Below the pieces are notes generated by a model, which was not told where the DNA came from, searched no databases, and worked only from the letters and a program-made list of their open reading frames with translations. 64,000 bases of DNA from Ctenosaura bakeri (taxonomy: Eukaryota > Chordata > Lepidosauria > Squamata > Iguanidae): positions 186,001 to 250,000 of the forward strand of contig CAOLHI010001841.1 of assembly GCA_948474755.1 (NCBI GenBank), given 5' to 3'. This document shows, in pieces, positions 44,736 to 57,307 of the stretch. The number at the start of each line of letters is the position of its first letter. Positions within the stretch are counted from its first letter, which is position 1. The position numbers were made by a program, and so were the translations under genes.

Positions 44736-46771
44736 TATTTATCTTCTCCAGTTCCTGAAACCCAGGACTAGAAATATCCCAGCAGCAGAAATATATTAAA
44801 GAGATGGATGGTAGGAAAAGGTAAGCTTAACAAAACAAACAAATAGGCTTTTCCAGCTCAATTTCTATAAAGGCTGGCACATACTGCAGACATGAAATAA
44901 CTGCCAGTGGTCCTAAAAAGTCTTTGATACTCAGCTTTTAGCAATGCAGCCCAAGGTGAAAATCCAAGATCGAGTGCAGAGGGGGAGAAGAAGAACGTTC
45001 TTTCATTATGCATAGTCCAAAATACTTCCATAGGCTGGTTCAAGACAGCAGCAGCTGCCAAGCACTCATTTCAAAGCTTGTATCCAGGCCACAGGGCCTG
45101 CTTGAGCCTCAGGAGAGGAGTGAGCTTTAGCAGGTGTTCATACCTGCTTGAAATTATATATGAAGAAGGTGTTAAAGGCAAAGCAGGTCTCAGGAAGCTT
45201 AGTGTTTCTGCAGCACTACAAAGCCACAGCAGTGACCACCGATGTTTTTAAGATGTGTGACACTTCAGGCCCTGGTACAACAAATGCACTTTGAGAATAG
45301 CACAGCTAATTAGTTCCCTACATGTTTTACATGCATTGTACAGCCAAGTGTCCCCCGTTATGCTCAGAAATCAGCTCGGTCAAAAACAGAATTTTTAAAA
45401 AAATATACTTCTTGCCTGGTGTACTTCTCAGTCTGGAGTATCTAAATTGGCAGAGGTATAGGGGGTGGTCATTACTGAAGGGAGAGAAATTCATTCACTT
45501 TACATTATAATGCAAATTAATTTAATTTCACACTTGCAAACCAATATGCAGACTGAAACTCAGTTCTCCTTTGAAATTTGGACTTCCTTTAATTTGGCAA
45601 TGGAGTTCTCCAGTCAATATACACACACACATGCACACACTGCACAATATTAGGAGGAAGAGCATGCAAAAATGAAATAGCGTGAAAACTTTGCATTATT
45701 TAAAAACGGCTTATAAGACAAAACTGTATACAAGACTGAAACTATTAAGAGGAAGATGCACCGACTGCCTATGAATTTTCACTTGAACTTTAAAAAAAAA
45801 ATCCCCAGAATTCCATAGGGGAAAAAAACCCTTAAGATTAGAAGGGAAAACCCTAAGAAAAACCTAAAACAACATGTGCCTCTCTCTCTGCTGGTCATCC
45901 ACTTATTAGCCTACCACTAGGTTGCCCAGTCATGCACTGTCCTAAAAGGGGGGGGGGATTACCAAAAAAAAGCATGCTGATTTGCATAAAAATCACACGT
46001 GAGCATTTTTTTTTCTCAATAAATGTCTGTCACATTTGAACATATACAGAGACATAACTACTTGACACATATACTTCTCCCAATGCAATATCTCATCCAA
46101 TATTTTGGATTGTGAGGGGGGAAGTAATCCTGTAAATATCCAAGAGGAAGACATTTAAAGATACCCCAGTAGTCCTCAATCGTTTGTCCACCTGATAGAA
46201 ATACCCACTTTGGGCAAAAGAGTATATGTTGTGTGTTTTTTAGTGAGCATACGTACACACTTTCACACAAACAGCTGTGCAGTATATTGACACAATATAT
46301 GAACAACAAATTGACTTTTGTGATCAGAGACTTTTGCAGTATATGACTACAGCAGTGAGATTTCTGTTTGCAAAGAAGTAGGAGGATATAAAGATTCCAG
46401 TGCAAGACAACTGGATGATGAAGCTCTTGGGTTTATTGGAAATGGATAAGCTAACTATAATGTTAAAAAATGGCCTGATGCCTGAGTATAGAAAGAGTTG
46501 GTATATTTTTTTAAAAAAAACCACTAAAAGATTCAGAGAGGTTCTTTCAGAATTACAATTATAATAGAAATAGAGTTAAGGTATATTAACTGGTAAAATC
46601 TTAAACATGGGTAACAACAGTACATATCTTAACAGTTTAAAGAAGTATTAAATGATTAGATAGTCTTTTCCCTATTTTCTTTATTAATCATATTTTTAAC
46701 TTTAAAAAATTGGTTTTACATTTTAAATTTCAACCATCAGCTGATGGGTTGGAACTTAAAATTATACTTAT
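44736..46771. other. Unassigned AT-rich sequence
   Basis: Contains a short (AC)n near 45620-45640 and a G9 run near 45950. No exon or named repeat recognised. Confidence 0.4.
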
Positions 46772-47659
46772 TGTTACTGCGGTTATCTGGCCCAAGCCCG
46801 GGGTCTACAATTTCATATGGTTTATGGTTAATATTTCCACCTGGCACTCCATAAGATGAACTCCACGTGTCTGAAAGGGTCACGAAAAGCCTGTGTAGGC
46901 AGGCACGACCACATGGCCTTAATTATGCATGTCAGTAAACAATCTTTTGCTGCACAGCCGGTAGTGCCCTCCAGACACAGCCGGCCATTAAGCAAATGCA
47001 AGGACTCTCAGCCCCGAACTGCTTGCTCTATACGAACGCTAAGCATTCCTCATCTGCATACTGTTCTAACAATTGGCAATGCTGGCTAAATCTCATCAAT
47101 TCTGATTTTGACCTTTCGGAGGCTTTGTCTCCACTAAAATCCCTATTGTTCTCCTGAGGAGAGGGCCAGCCTCCAGGTACAATCTTCCCTATAAAACCCC
47201 CAAGTCTGAGCTCCTTGTTGGAATGCTCATGCCTTGCATCCCAAACTGCTGCCGCTCTGTTCAGCGAGCCTCCCCTCAGCCTCCATGTGCCGGGAAACCA
47301 CGAACCCAAGCCTCAATCTCTATCTTCTCTTTTACCAGACTGCAGGATCAGGTGGAGTATCACCCCAGAAACCCTCTGAAAACCCCTCTCAATTTTCCTC
47401 ACTTTCTGCTTCTATAGTTCTTGGATGAGTGCGTGTGTCGTTGTTTGCTTAATTAAGGAAAGTTTAATAAAGTCTTTTAATTGAACAACTTGCCTAGTTC
47501 TTGTCGCGGCCCAACCCCATAAACATAGGGTTAAAGATCTCGCTATGTTACCCTGTCTCTCGTATTGCTGGCTTGTGCTTCTTGCTAATTCCCCCAACTT
47601 AGTAATATTTGAAGTGCACTTAGGTGTCCCTCCTGGGACCCCCAGAAATCAGGGTAACA
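46772..47659 (+). mobile_element. Solo LTR, family A-related copy 3
   Basis: An 888-bp LTR with TGTTAC...GTAACA ends. It has a TATA-like CCTATAAAACCCCC near 47189 and AATAAA near 47467, and it shares the GTGTCCCTCCTGGGACCCCCAG-type 3' end with the other copies. The flanking bases TTAT and CTAT match at three of four positions. No internal coding region is adjacent. Confidence 0.8.
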
Positions 47660-48170
47660 CTATCCTCAATTTTGTGTTTAGCTATAGCTTAGTTTTGTAG
47701 TTTTTGTAGTTGATTTTGTGTGAGTTTTCTTTTTGTTTTGTGTGTGTGTGTGTGTGTGTAATATGTAGTTTTGTTGTAAAATGTAGATTTATCAATTTTT
47801 GTAATTTTTGTAATAGACCCTTGTGTGTTCTTTCATATATATAACCTTTTGGCGTTTAATAAAAATTATTTTTAAAAAATGAAATATTGAAAACATCACA
47901 ATCAGGCTAGAAGTGCACAGACATATACATGTACATTAAAAGATCTTTATGCAACAATTTGTTGCAATAAGTTGAAGAAATGCCAACAGCTCTCTAAATA
48001 AGAAGTGGGGAGTAAGGCCCACAGGCTGCGCTTGACTCCCCATGGCAGTTTTGGAGTCTCCCAGAGTCCTGCAGCACCTCCTGATTTTTGTCAAAATGAC
48101 CCCCATTCCCTCTAGGGAACAAGGAGGAAATATCCCCATATTTGGAGCCCCAAAGGGTCAATTGCATCTA
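47660..48170. other. Unassigned AT-rich sequence with (TG)n
   Basis: A short (TG)n lies at about 47741-47758. Otherwise nothing recognised. Confidence 0.4.
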
Positions 48171-48333
48171 GGGCTATTTCCCCACTAGACTGTAATACCG
48201 CTATCATTCCACTTTCAACATCCTATGGAATCCTGGAATTTGCAGTTTATGTAGGGGCCACCCAGCCCCCAAGATTCCATAGGATGATGAAAGTGGAATA
48301 ATAGTGCTATAACAGTCTAGTACAGAAATGGCC
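48171..48333. mobile_element. Palindromic GGCC MITE, short spacer
   Basis: A 163-bp fold-back, GGGCTATTTCCCCACTAGAC...GTCTAGTACAGAAATGGCC, of the short-spacer form. Confidence 0.75.
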
Positions 48334-48502
48334 TATGAGAGGCATATTTGGCAACCACATAGCTGGCTGACATTCTGCACAGCACATCTCCCCACTGCAG
48401 CATGTCCTCTGTGATCTGATGTCCAAAGCATAGCAATTCTACAAACCAAGCATTTTGGGGGTTACAAGTAGAGTCCTTCTGATTGCCATCATTTATCCAT
48501 TT

Positions 48503-48691
48503 GTTGTTGTTGTTGTGGTGGTGGTGGTGGTGTTATGCCTTCAGTCGTTTCTGACTTATGGCAAACAGAGTTTTTGGGACTGAGGGTGTGTGATGTGCCA
48601 AAGGTCACCCAGTGGGTTTCCAAGGCTGAGCGGCAAATTGAACCCTGGTCTCCAGGCTCATAGTCCAGTGGTCAAACCAGACTGGCTCTCA
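48503..48691 (-). mobile_element. tRNA-derived SINE with (ACC/ACA)n tail
   Basis: Minus-strand copy. B-box region GGAGACCAGGGTTCAATTTG is well preserved and the body is GGTGACCTTTGGCACATCAC. The tail has expanded to (ACC)n(ACA)n at 48503-48531. Confidence 0.85.
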
Positions 48692-48722
48692 ATTACTGGG
48701 GAGTAAATATGGTCCTTTCTTA

Positions 48723-48894
48723 GGCCATTTCAACACTAGACTGTTATAGCACTATCATTCGACTTGCAACATCCTATGGAATCCTAGTGTTTGCAGTTTC
48801 GGGAGGGGGCAGCTGGCAAATTGCAAACCCCAGAATTCCATAGGATGTTGCAAGTGGAATCATAGAGCTATAACAGTCTAGTGTGGAAATGACC
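48723..48894. mobile_element. Palindromic GGCC MITE with exact TTA duplication
   Basis: A 172-bp fold-back, GGCCATTTCAACACTAGACT...AGTCTAGTGTGGAAATGACC, flanked by exact TTA (48720-48722 and 48895-48897). TTA is the preferred PIF/Harbinger target, the best class evidence for this family here. Confidence 0.85.
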
Positions 48895-49745
48895 TTAGAG
48901 GCAGGAAGGCGAAATATGGATCCTTTTAGCTGCCATAAGCAGCCAAATGTATATTAACTATTCCAGTAGTGACAGTCTAAAGCTCTCCCTCCCCTTTTCT
49001 CAGTAATGCGCTGCACAGATTTTGTTTACATTTCCATGTGTTCTATTTCTCCTTTAAGGAAAATTCAAGGCTGTTCTTTGTTTCCTGTTCAAAAATAAAT
49101 AACTCTAGGACTCCAGTGACTGACAACATGAGCTGTGTTGTTCTACAGATCAGAAAATGTTATTGCAATGCACATCTTTTAGCAAAAAAAAAAAAAATGA
49201 ATTCTGAATCACTTGTGAATACAGCTAGCAGCTGAATGCTATAGTTTTCAGTGTATAACAAACAAACAAACAAAACAAAACAAAACACAGTCAGGAATCA
49301 ACACAAACTAGGGGGCTGCTATACCTGCATTTATACACTGCCCCCAAATTGAATAGTACAAGAAAAAAGAAAGACAATATATGCAGCCTGATTCTGAATG
49401 TAATCTCACTAAACACTTTAGAATCTATGACTTTGTAAGTATGCATGGCTTTGCAGCCTCAGGAATTCTTTTTATGCATGTCCAAGTGTGGTCTGCTTGC
49501 AACCCTTGTTAATTGTCTAGTTAGTTAAGAAACACATACCATACATAAGAGTTTGGGTCCCACATAGCATTAAGTCTAGAATTTCCTTCCCTCTATTCTG
49601 CAGCACTACTGTTTAGCATATCTAGAACTTCCACTTTGTCATTTTCAGAACATGCATTTATCCACTTTATGGGAGATTAGTTAATGTCACACATTGATAC
49701 ATTCCTTTTTCCCTGTGGATGTCAATCTATTATCTTTCTCCAGTT
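48895..49745. other. Unassigned sequence
   Basis: An (AAAC)n/(AAAAC)n tract lies at about 49258-49287 and a poly-A run near 49183. Nothing else. Confidence 0.4.
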
Positions 49746-50953
49746 GGGTCCTTATCACACCACACTGTTACACTGTCATAACAGTGGTTTGTCCTGCTTC
49801 TGTTTCAGCTTTATTGCATGACATCGTGGTTCTCCCAGTGCCGTTGTGCTGCACAGTCATTGGGAATGTAATTTGTTTTTTTTATACTGAAAACAATCCA
49901 TCAGTGACCCCCTTTCCCGTTATGATTCAGTAACCAGTTCAAGTGCAGATGTCCCACTCCATTTCATTGTGAGAATGATCCATTAGTGGGTGTGGTGTGA
50001 GTGTGGTCTGGTTGTCCCTCCCTTGGGGATTCCCAGGGAAATCTTCAGCAGGGATACCTCAGACAACTTCCAGTGCTTGGAAGGGGAGGACAAAACCTCC
50101 AAATGGAAAAGCTGTCTTTTCTATGGTCTACACTCCTGAAAGCCTTTTCAGATTTTTTTTTAATTTATAGATATAGATATATACAGACAGACAGACAGAC
50201 ATAAATGATGTGCTGTCATATTGCCATAACACTGTAATCCTGGCCTATTAACCATCTAAAGTCACTATGCAGACATCTTTACTGTATGGGATTGCTTTCC
50301 AAAACTCCTCCGCTGCTTTTCTGTGGTACTACACACTACAGTATTGTCACCACAGCATTATTTTGTTTATTTTTATTTGTTAAGGTAATAGTGTAACAAT
50401 GGTATGACCTGATGCCATGATAGCATTACTATGGCTTAATGAGTACAAATGAAGTGGTTTTTGAACAATGCTACCTGAAACAACTGATTAGCATGATAAA
50501 CACTTTTGTTTTTCATAGGAGAAAGACATCAAAAATGGCAGGAATGGTCTGGTCCATTTCTCTTCTCATGTCACCTCTCATAATGAAAGATCTGAGGAGT
50601 GATAAGTGCACTGTAATGATGTCATGCTGTAAAAGTGTTCTTATGGCTTAATGAGTATGAGTGAAGCAGTTTTGAACAGGGCAACCTGAAACACCTGACT
50701 GGTGTAATAAACACTTTTGTTTTCTACAGGACAAAGACATCAAAAATGGTGGAGGATGGTGTGGTCTCTCTCTCTTCCTCACAATGAGAGATTTGGGGTG
50801 CGGACCAGGGTATTAGTGCAGATGAAAAAAACTGTACAATTGTAAGCTATCACATCACAAATGTAGAAAGAGTCTGATACACAACATCAGCAAACTATCA
50901 TTGCGAGTACAGCTGAAGCATAACGGAATGACAGCATGGTGTGATAAGAACCT
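49746..50953. mobile_element. 1.2-kb non-autonomous DNA transposon (unclassified)
   Basis: Left end GGGTCCTTATCACACCACAC and the inverted right end AGGTTCTTATCACACCATGC form an imperfect terminal repeat of about 25 bp. Flanks do not show a clear duplication (GTT/TGA). The interior includes two diverged direct repeats (see 50431-50790) and no transposase motif. The class is uncertain; ends resemble those of the GGGTCC MITE at 40952. Confidence 0.65.
50431..50790 (+). repeat. 212-bp-period direct repeat in the 1.2-kb element
   Basis: ATGGCTTAATGAGTA recurs at 50431 and 50643, followed in both by CAACCTGAAACA-like sequence, TAATAAACACTTTTGTTTT-like sequence and AAAGACATCAAAAATGG. Confidence 0.85.
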
Positions 50954-52139
50954 TGAAGATCAGAACATTATCACAGAGAGTGGGGAAGGTTTCCTTTTAA
51001 AAATAAAAAGCTTGTCCAAATGAGAAGAAAAACGGAACAAAAGAACTCCAAGGGGACAGCAAGGGGAACAAAATGGAGCATATCACTTAACAATTAAAAC
51101 TATCCATAAATTGTTCAAATGCATCAGGTGTAAGAAGTAAGTTAAGGAGACAGTTGAACCTCTGGATGGTGAGAATAATGTGGGCATTAAAGGATGATAA
51201 GGGGACTGCAGGGAAGCTGAATCAATTATTTGCCTCTTTCAAAGATGCAGGGTCATGCCTGAACTGATATTCTTGAAAAGGAGTCTCAGGACAACAAGAG
51301 ACAACATCTTAGACTTTATGAACAAACTGAAAACAAACCATACGGTTCAGATGTTGACCATTCAAGAGTTTTTAAAGAATTCAAATGTGAAAGTCTTGGT
51401 CTTCTAACAAAAATATGCAATTGGGCCACATATTTATAGTAAATAATGGTTTGTTTTCTATATATCTAAGATTAAACTGATATTTCCTAACCATCCTAGC
51501 AGAAAATGATACCATGTATGATATATCTGCATTCTAGGAAACAGTGAATATGCTCGTATTTCATTTTACATCAGGACATGACTGATCATGGCAGTCATTA
51601 CCAGCAACTTCACATTATTTGATGCTACTTATTTCTGCATCTCCAAACTCCAGGCATTCATCTTGGCAGATAACTGTTCCACAGACCCACTTAGACAGAG
51701 TCTGCTTTCTGATGGCAGATGGTATTCCATATGGGCAGAACTGAAAAGGACACACTGGTACTGTATCACCAGTGGCAATCAAGTCTCCTCCTCTTCCCTG
51801 TGTTCTTTCTGAAGACTGCACATGGCAATGGGAATTGCAAGCCTCTCAAGCTCTCTTAATGTTTATTTCTGAACATTATGTAGACATCATAATAACACCA
51901 CACAGGCTGCCCAGATTCACCTGGTTGGGCAGGTGTAGAGGAGGTGTCCATTGTATTTCTCCTACATTCATTAACACATGTTGTTGCTGTAGTAGTAGAA
52001 ACTTGAGGACTTGCTTGTGCTGACAGAGGTATGTGGTCAGTGTTTTCATCAGAAGACCTTGATAAGAAAAGGAAAACAGCATTTCAACATAGCTTTGACT
52101 CGTATCCAAGGTCAAAAGAGGAGATCAGAGGACATCCAC
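50954..52139. other. Unassigned sequence
   Basis: No recognised repeat or exon. Confidence 0.4.
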
Positions 52140-52600
52140 ACTCCCCTATCCTATTTCCTTCAATGGCCAGTCAGATGGCATTCCAACAATGGGAACAAGG
52201 AAGACAGCCTTCTCAGTGATTAACTCCCAGACTTTGGAACTCCTTCCCTAGGGAGGCCAGGGAGGCCCCGTCCTTGCTCTCCCTTTGCTGGCAGGTCAAA
52301 ACACTTTTGTGCCATCAGACTTTTAAAAACTGAGTGGACTTTTAATGTTGTGCAATTCTGTTTTTTAAGTTTTCTTAAGAGTTGGCATATAGTATTAATG
52401 CATTTCAATGTTTTTAGTCTTTAATGTTTTAACTTATAAACTGTTAATTGTTTTTCAGTCTTATATTTATACTTTTGTTTTGGTTTTTGTATTGTTTTTT
52501 ATTTCTGTTTTTTTAAATGTGTTGTTACCTGCCTTGAGTCCTATTATTAGGAGAAAGGTAGGATAATAATAACAGTAACAGTAATAGTAATAATAAATGA
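52140..52600 (+). mobile_element. L2-like LINE 3' fragment
   Basis: GGAAGACAGCCTTCTCAGTG, GACTTTGGAACTCCTTCCCT and CAGGTCAAAACACTTTTGTG match the RKTAFSV...TLWNSLP...QVKTLLC pattern near the end of L2/CR1-group ORF2. The tail GCCTTGAGTC...AGGAGAAAGGTAGGATAATAATAA is typical and is followed by ATA/ACA repeats. Confidence 0.65.
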
Positions 52601-53463
52601 ACATAGATTAGATCAAGCAAGATAGTTCTGTAATAGTAAACGAACAAACAGCCTAAGAACTCACAAGTAAATTCATGACTAAACATTGCATTATGATCAC
52701 TACACACACAAAGGCAACATGCAGAGACAAATTATGACACTAATTCCAGCTATTATCCCACAGTTCAGTTAACTGATCTCCCCATCCTACCCCAGAAGAA
52801 AACAAAAATAAAAATCTAACTCTGTGTACAAATAGCTGACTGATAGGCTCTAATATAACCTATAAGCCTTTATAGTGCACAGTCTTAGACTCCTGACAAA
52901 GAGCAAGGAATTGCTCTTCTTTTCCCTCTTGATACAGCCGAAAGGGAAAAGAAATGCTGTTTCTTTCTATTCGGCTAGAGAATGGAGGGAGAGAGACGGG
53001 GGGGGGGAGGAGAGAGAGAATGAACCCTGCATGCTTTATTTTTCCCCTAACCATTAAAATAGTGCTTTTTAATGTCTCTTTATGACAACTCTATCAGCAG
53101 ACACAACATAATTATTGCAAATTGCTTTGTCTTTTAATTGTTACTGCAAGGCAATGAAACAATTGTTATGTTGACTATTCAAGAGTGGGTTGTTAATGGC
53201 TCTAATCATGTGATAATTTGGTGATAACAATCGATATAATTGTATGCCTTGGCTGAAGAAGGTTTCCGGAGAAGCAGGTGAGCTTCGACTGCATCAACTT
53301 AACACACTTCAGTGTTCTCTATTAGCTGCATTTTATCAACTTCAGAGGACAGCTATTTAAGCTAAAGGAAAATGGAAGTACAAGGGCAATTTTAAAATGC
53401 ACACATTTGGTAATGATGCAGATAGATAAATTTAGACTTTAAACATAATGGCCTTATGCTCCC
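52601..53463. other. Unassigned sequence
   Basis: A purine-rich run with G10 lies near 52990-53020. No exon or named repeat. Confidence 0.4.
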
Positions 53464-53468
53464 CCCCA

Positions 53469-53505
<37 letters not shown>
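53464..53505. repeat. Compound (CA)n(GA)n microsatellite
   Basis: About seven CA then about eleven GA units, preceded by C8. Confidence 0.9.
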
Positions 53506-53619
53506 ATGATTGTAGACAACAACATCTATTATTTCACTTACCTTATAATGTGGAAATCCCATCCTTCTAAATTTGGGGTTTCTCCTGGTCATTCATTCTC
53601 TACCTCATTCTGCCTCATA

Positions 53620-53705
53620 GTAGGGCTGGCCCTGATGGTAGTTATAAATATAAGCCACCTTGAAAACTGTATACAGGGGAAGGTATACTTCCAGTAAATA
53701 AATGC
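53620..53705 (+). mobile_element. LINE 3' tail fragment
   Basis: TAAGCCACCTTGAAAACTGT and GGGGAAGGTATACTTCCAGTAAATAAATG resemble an L2-type tail. Confidence 0.4.
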
Positions 53706-55259
53706 ATATCTCTCATTCTAAGGCTGTAAGTTAAATGATTGTTGGTGTCACTTTGCTGAACTGCTGAGGTTTAGCAAAAAATTAAGTTACAACTTTTTTA
53801 AAAAAACATTTATTAAATTTGTACTGACTTTATTGAACTTTGATTTTACCATCATTGTCCTCTAGATTAACAGAATACAACACACAACACACACAGTTCC
53901 TGAAAAACCCTTTAGAAAGTTGCCAGTAACAGCCTCCAAAGAATTATACCTAAAGCAGTTCATGTATTACAGAAAGTACGTGAAGACTGTCGTTTGTCTA
54001 TATTTCATCAAAGCTGATCTTTCCAAAATGATTGCTGCTAAGGTGACAGGTGCTTATCTGTTCTATTTTGATCCACAAAAGCAATAAAAGAAGGGAAAAG
54101 GAGTCCTTTTTAACCATTGCCCTCAAACTAATTCAATATGTGTTCTTCCATCAACGCCAAGCTCCACACTTCCCTTTGATACTAACATTCAATGGAACAC
54201 TGATTATTTTGTCTCGTAATTTAACTATCCTTTTCTTCAACCAGATCCACCACAACCCACCAAGGGAGAACATCATTTTTTAGCAGACAACAGCAAATAT
54301 GAAGGAAGATACAAGGAAAAATTACTTTGCAGAAGGCAGGGAGGGAAGGATACAAGGCAGATCAGTAATGCAGTTATATGTAATGAGACCACTGAAGGAA
54401 GAAGTAATATCTACATCTAGATCAATGGAATATATTCATATCAGGAGAGCCCAATGAAAATTCACCCTAGAGTCTTCAGGTGAACTAGCATATGTAGTAA
54501 AAAACCGCATTTGCAATTACTTTTGAGAGTTTGTGGAGGAAAGATGAGTGGGAAAGAGTAAATATCCTATTTTCCAGGAGGTTAAAGAAGGTCTAGAGAA
54601 TTACACTACAGCTGAAGCTTCCCTTCAGCACCTGATCAAATGAAAAGCTGTGGAGGCACCTTGAGAGTGAGGAAGAGAGAAAAGAGGAGAATGTATTTCT
54701 GGAAATAGTTGAGCAACACTCACTGAAAGCCTTCGCTCTAAGCGGGGAGAGACACCAGAGAGTACTCAAGCTAGAGGAGTTGAACTAAGCGTCCAAAAAC
54801 TGAAACATTCAAGCTAAGTGAAAAGAGCAAACTGAGAGGCACCCTGGGGTGTAAGAACACAGAGATAAATTAAATGCAGATAAGAAAAGTGAGCTCAGTA
54901 CTGTAGGTGGACATTCAGTTCACCTGACCTGCACACATGAAGTGCAGCCTAAGATAATCTGGTAGATCTTTTCGAGCCCCAAATCAATAAAAGTATCAGA
55001 CACTCAGTACCACTATATATAATGGAGATGCATTGAAGTGTGGCTAGGCAAGACTGGGTCTCTACCAAATCATAGAAAAACTATGGAGACAAACTCAGAG
55101 ATATTTTTGTCTAGTGCTGCATTTTACAATGTACTCTTGGGAAGCCCTCTTTGCAGTGGAGTTATCAGGGTATCTTCCTAAACATTTGTCACTTTAAACT
55201 GGCTTTTAGTGGCTAGAATTAGGCATGGGAATGGGGACGGAAAAAGCTTACATGCTGTA
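53706..55259. other. Unassigned AT-rich sequence
   Basis: No recognised feature. Confidence 0.4.
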
Positions 55260-55459
55260 GACCATTTCTGCATTGCTTTTCTAGTGCTATTATTCCACTT
55301 TCAACATCCTGTGGAATCCTGGGGTTTGTAGTTTACTGAGGCCAAAGAGCTCTCTCGCTGAGAATTCTGAATGCCCCTCCCTAAACTTCAAACCCCAGGA
55401 TTCCATAGGATGTTGAAAGTGGAATAACAGCACTATAACAGTGTAGTGCAGAAATGGCC
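55260..55459. mobile_element. Palindromic GGCC MITE
   Basis: A 200-bp fold-back, GACCATTTCTGCATTG...GTGCAGAAATGGCC, with the side branch AGAGCTCTCTCGCTGAGAAT. Flanks GTA and ATA. Confidence 0.8.
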
Positions 55460-56157
55460 ATAATTGTAGTCCAATACTCACCATTACACCATGCTGGCTT
55501 TCTCCTCACACATGTCCTTTAGTAACATTTGGAACACTCGATACTTCACATTTACAGCATAGTATAATGAGAGATTATATCTTCTTATCGTATAACTGTA
55601 ATTTTTAAAAGTAACTCATAATTACAGGGGTGTGGCCTCACTAAACAATGGTAAAGAAATATCAACAGGTCAAAGTGCGGCTGACGCTGCATCTTCTGCT
55701 GCTGCCTCATTTTCCGTTCTGGATGTTGAGGCAAGAACATGATGAATCAGTACAAAAATGTGTTTTGTACCTCTGAGCAACATTTATTTTTTACAAAAAT
55801 GTAACTGAAAAGAAAATGTTTTAGTTGCTTTTGAGGAGCAAACAGTTACTTCTCACAGATTGTAAATCTAATTGTAACTAGTTTGAGGGCCTTGGTACTA
55901 TAACTGCAACTAACTGGTTTCTGAAAGTAAGCTACCAAGCTCTGGAAACCCTCACAATGTAGATCTAGCAAGCACTCTTTAACCTCAGTAGTCCTTTCAG
56001 TGGCATAAACAACCAACCCTTTAAAAAGATTCAAAATGCACTTCAAAGCTGTTCTCCTCATTTGCAAAGCAGGTAGGCTGCATTGCAAAGTGCTGATTAA
56101 CATGCAGAAGAGGTGTGCCATCTTGTACCCTAACTATCCACTGTGTGTCTGTACATG
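55460..56157. other. Unassigned sequence
   Basis: No recognised feature. Confidence 0.4.
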
Positions 56158-56280
56158 TCCTTTCAAGTTGCCTGTTGACTTATGGTGACTCCATGAATTT
56201 CACAGGATTTTTGAAATCAGAAGTGGTTTTGCCAGTTCCTTCCTCTAAAATATAGCCTGCAGCATGTTGGTGGTCTACTC
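56158..56280 (-). mobile_element. 5S-rRNA-derived SINE, 3' (tail-side) fragment
   Basis: GTTGCCTGTTGACTTATGGT, CCATGAATTTCACAGGATTT and TATAGCCTGCAGCATGTTGG follow the body of the better copy at 57308-57530. The 5S head is nearly all missing. Confidence 0.7.
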
Positions 56281-57300
56281 ATTGTGTATGTGCATGCATA
56301 TGTTTGTCAACTGTTATCTCACTGGAAAACCCTATCCCGGGGTCTACAATTTTGATATTAAAATATGATTCAATGTACCTGAGAGGTCACCCGGATGGGC
56401 ACGTAGGCAGCAATGGTCAAAGATCGAAAACCAGGTCAGGCCAGTAAAACCCCCAGTCACATAGCCCCAGGAGATGTCAAGATGTGTAAACCCACAATAA
56501 ACAAAGGGTCCTCAGCCCCTGAGAAGCTGACTTGAGGGAATTAGCGTGTTTGCCCCAAGTTGAGCAAAGATCCCATCAGGCGAGGACCAGAAGTCACAAC
56601 ATAAAACACAGCCAAAGATCCTAAGACTTTGGCAACACCTTGTAATCCATTCACATGAACGAAATTACCATGGTGGAGCTTCATTATCACCCCAACACTC
56701 ATTGTTCTCCCTGGGAAAGGATTAGCCCTCCAGGTACTTTTCCCCTACAAACAGTCCCAGTTTTTGAACAGTTCATTGGATCACTCCCAGTCATCCCAGC
56801 AGACCGTTGCTCCATCCGTTGAGTGATCCCCTCAGCCCTCTCCGTGCTGAGCCCCACTTCTCTGCTGTTTTTCCCAGACCAAGGACTTCAGGGCAAAGGT
56901 GCAGTATCACCCCAGCTATACCCCTTCAATATTCCCCTATGCAGTTTCCTCTCTTTTGCTTAATAGGTCTTGAGTGAGTGTGTGAGTGATTGCGTTGCTG
57001 CGTGAGACTTTCCTTCAATAAAATCATTTATTGGACATTCTTGTTTGGTTTTTGGCTTGGCCTGACCCCGTAAAAACTGGGTAAAAGACCCCCCTAAGTT
57101 ACCCTGCCTCTTTCATTGCTATAGCTCATGCTCTGGCTAGTTTCCACGCCCTTATCACATGAAGCACATTGAGGTGTCCCCCAAGGGACCCCAGAAATCA
57201 GGGTAACACAACTTATGGTGACTTGTTACTCTCTCCCATCCAAGTAGTAACGAGCTGGCTCTGCTTAGTTTCAAGATCTGATGGGATCTGGTATCCTTAG
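56281..57300 (-). mobile_element. 5S-rRNA-derived SINE copy 2, split by LTR
   Basis: The outer parts 56281-56311 and 57209-57300 belong together around LTR copy 4. On the minus strand 57300-57225 reads GGATACCAGATCCCATCAGA, then CTTGAAACTAAGCAGAGCC, then TACTTGGATGGGAGAG with a base change. This is the 5S rRNA internal promoter region (ATCTCGTCTGAT...GGAAGCTAAGCAGGGTC...GTACTTGGATGGGAGACC). Part of the body is deleted. Confidence 0.7.
56312..57208 (+). mobile_element. Solo LTR, family A-related copy 4
   Basis: An 897-bp LTR with TGTTA...TAACA ends and the exact 4-bp duplication CAAC (56308-56311 and 57209-57212). It has AATAAA near 57017 and shares with copy 3 the GGGGTCTACAATTT block near the start and CCCCAGAAATCAGGGTAACA-type end. 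It is inserted in a 5S-derived SINE. No internal genes. Confidence 0.85.
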
Positions 57301-57307
57301 TGTGTGT

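Noticed and set aside
46768..47663. Exact target duplication for LTR copy 3
   Set aside because: Flanks TTAT and CTAT differ at one base, so I do not claim an exact duplication.
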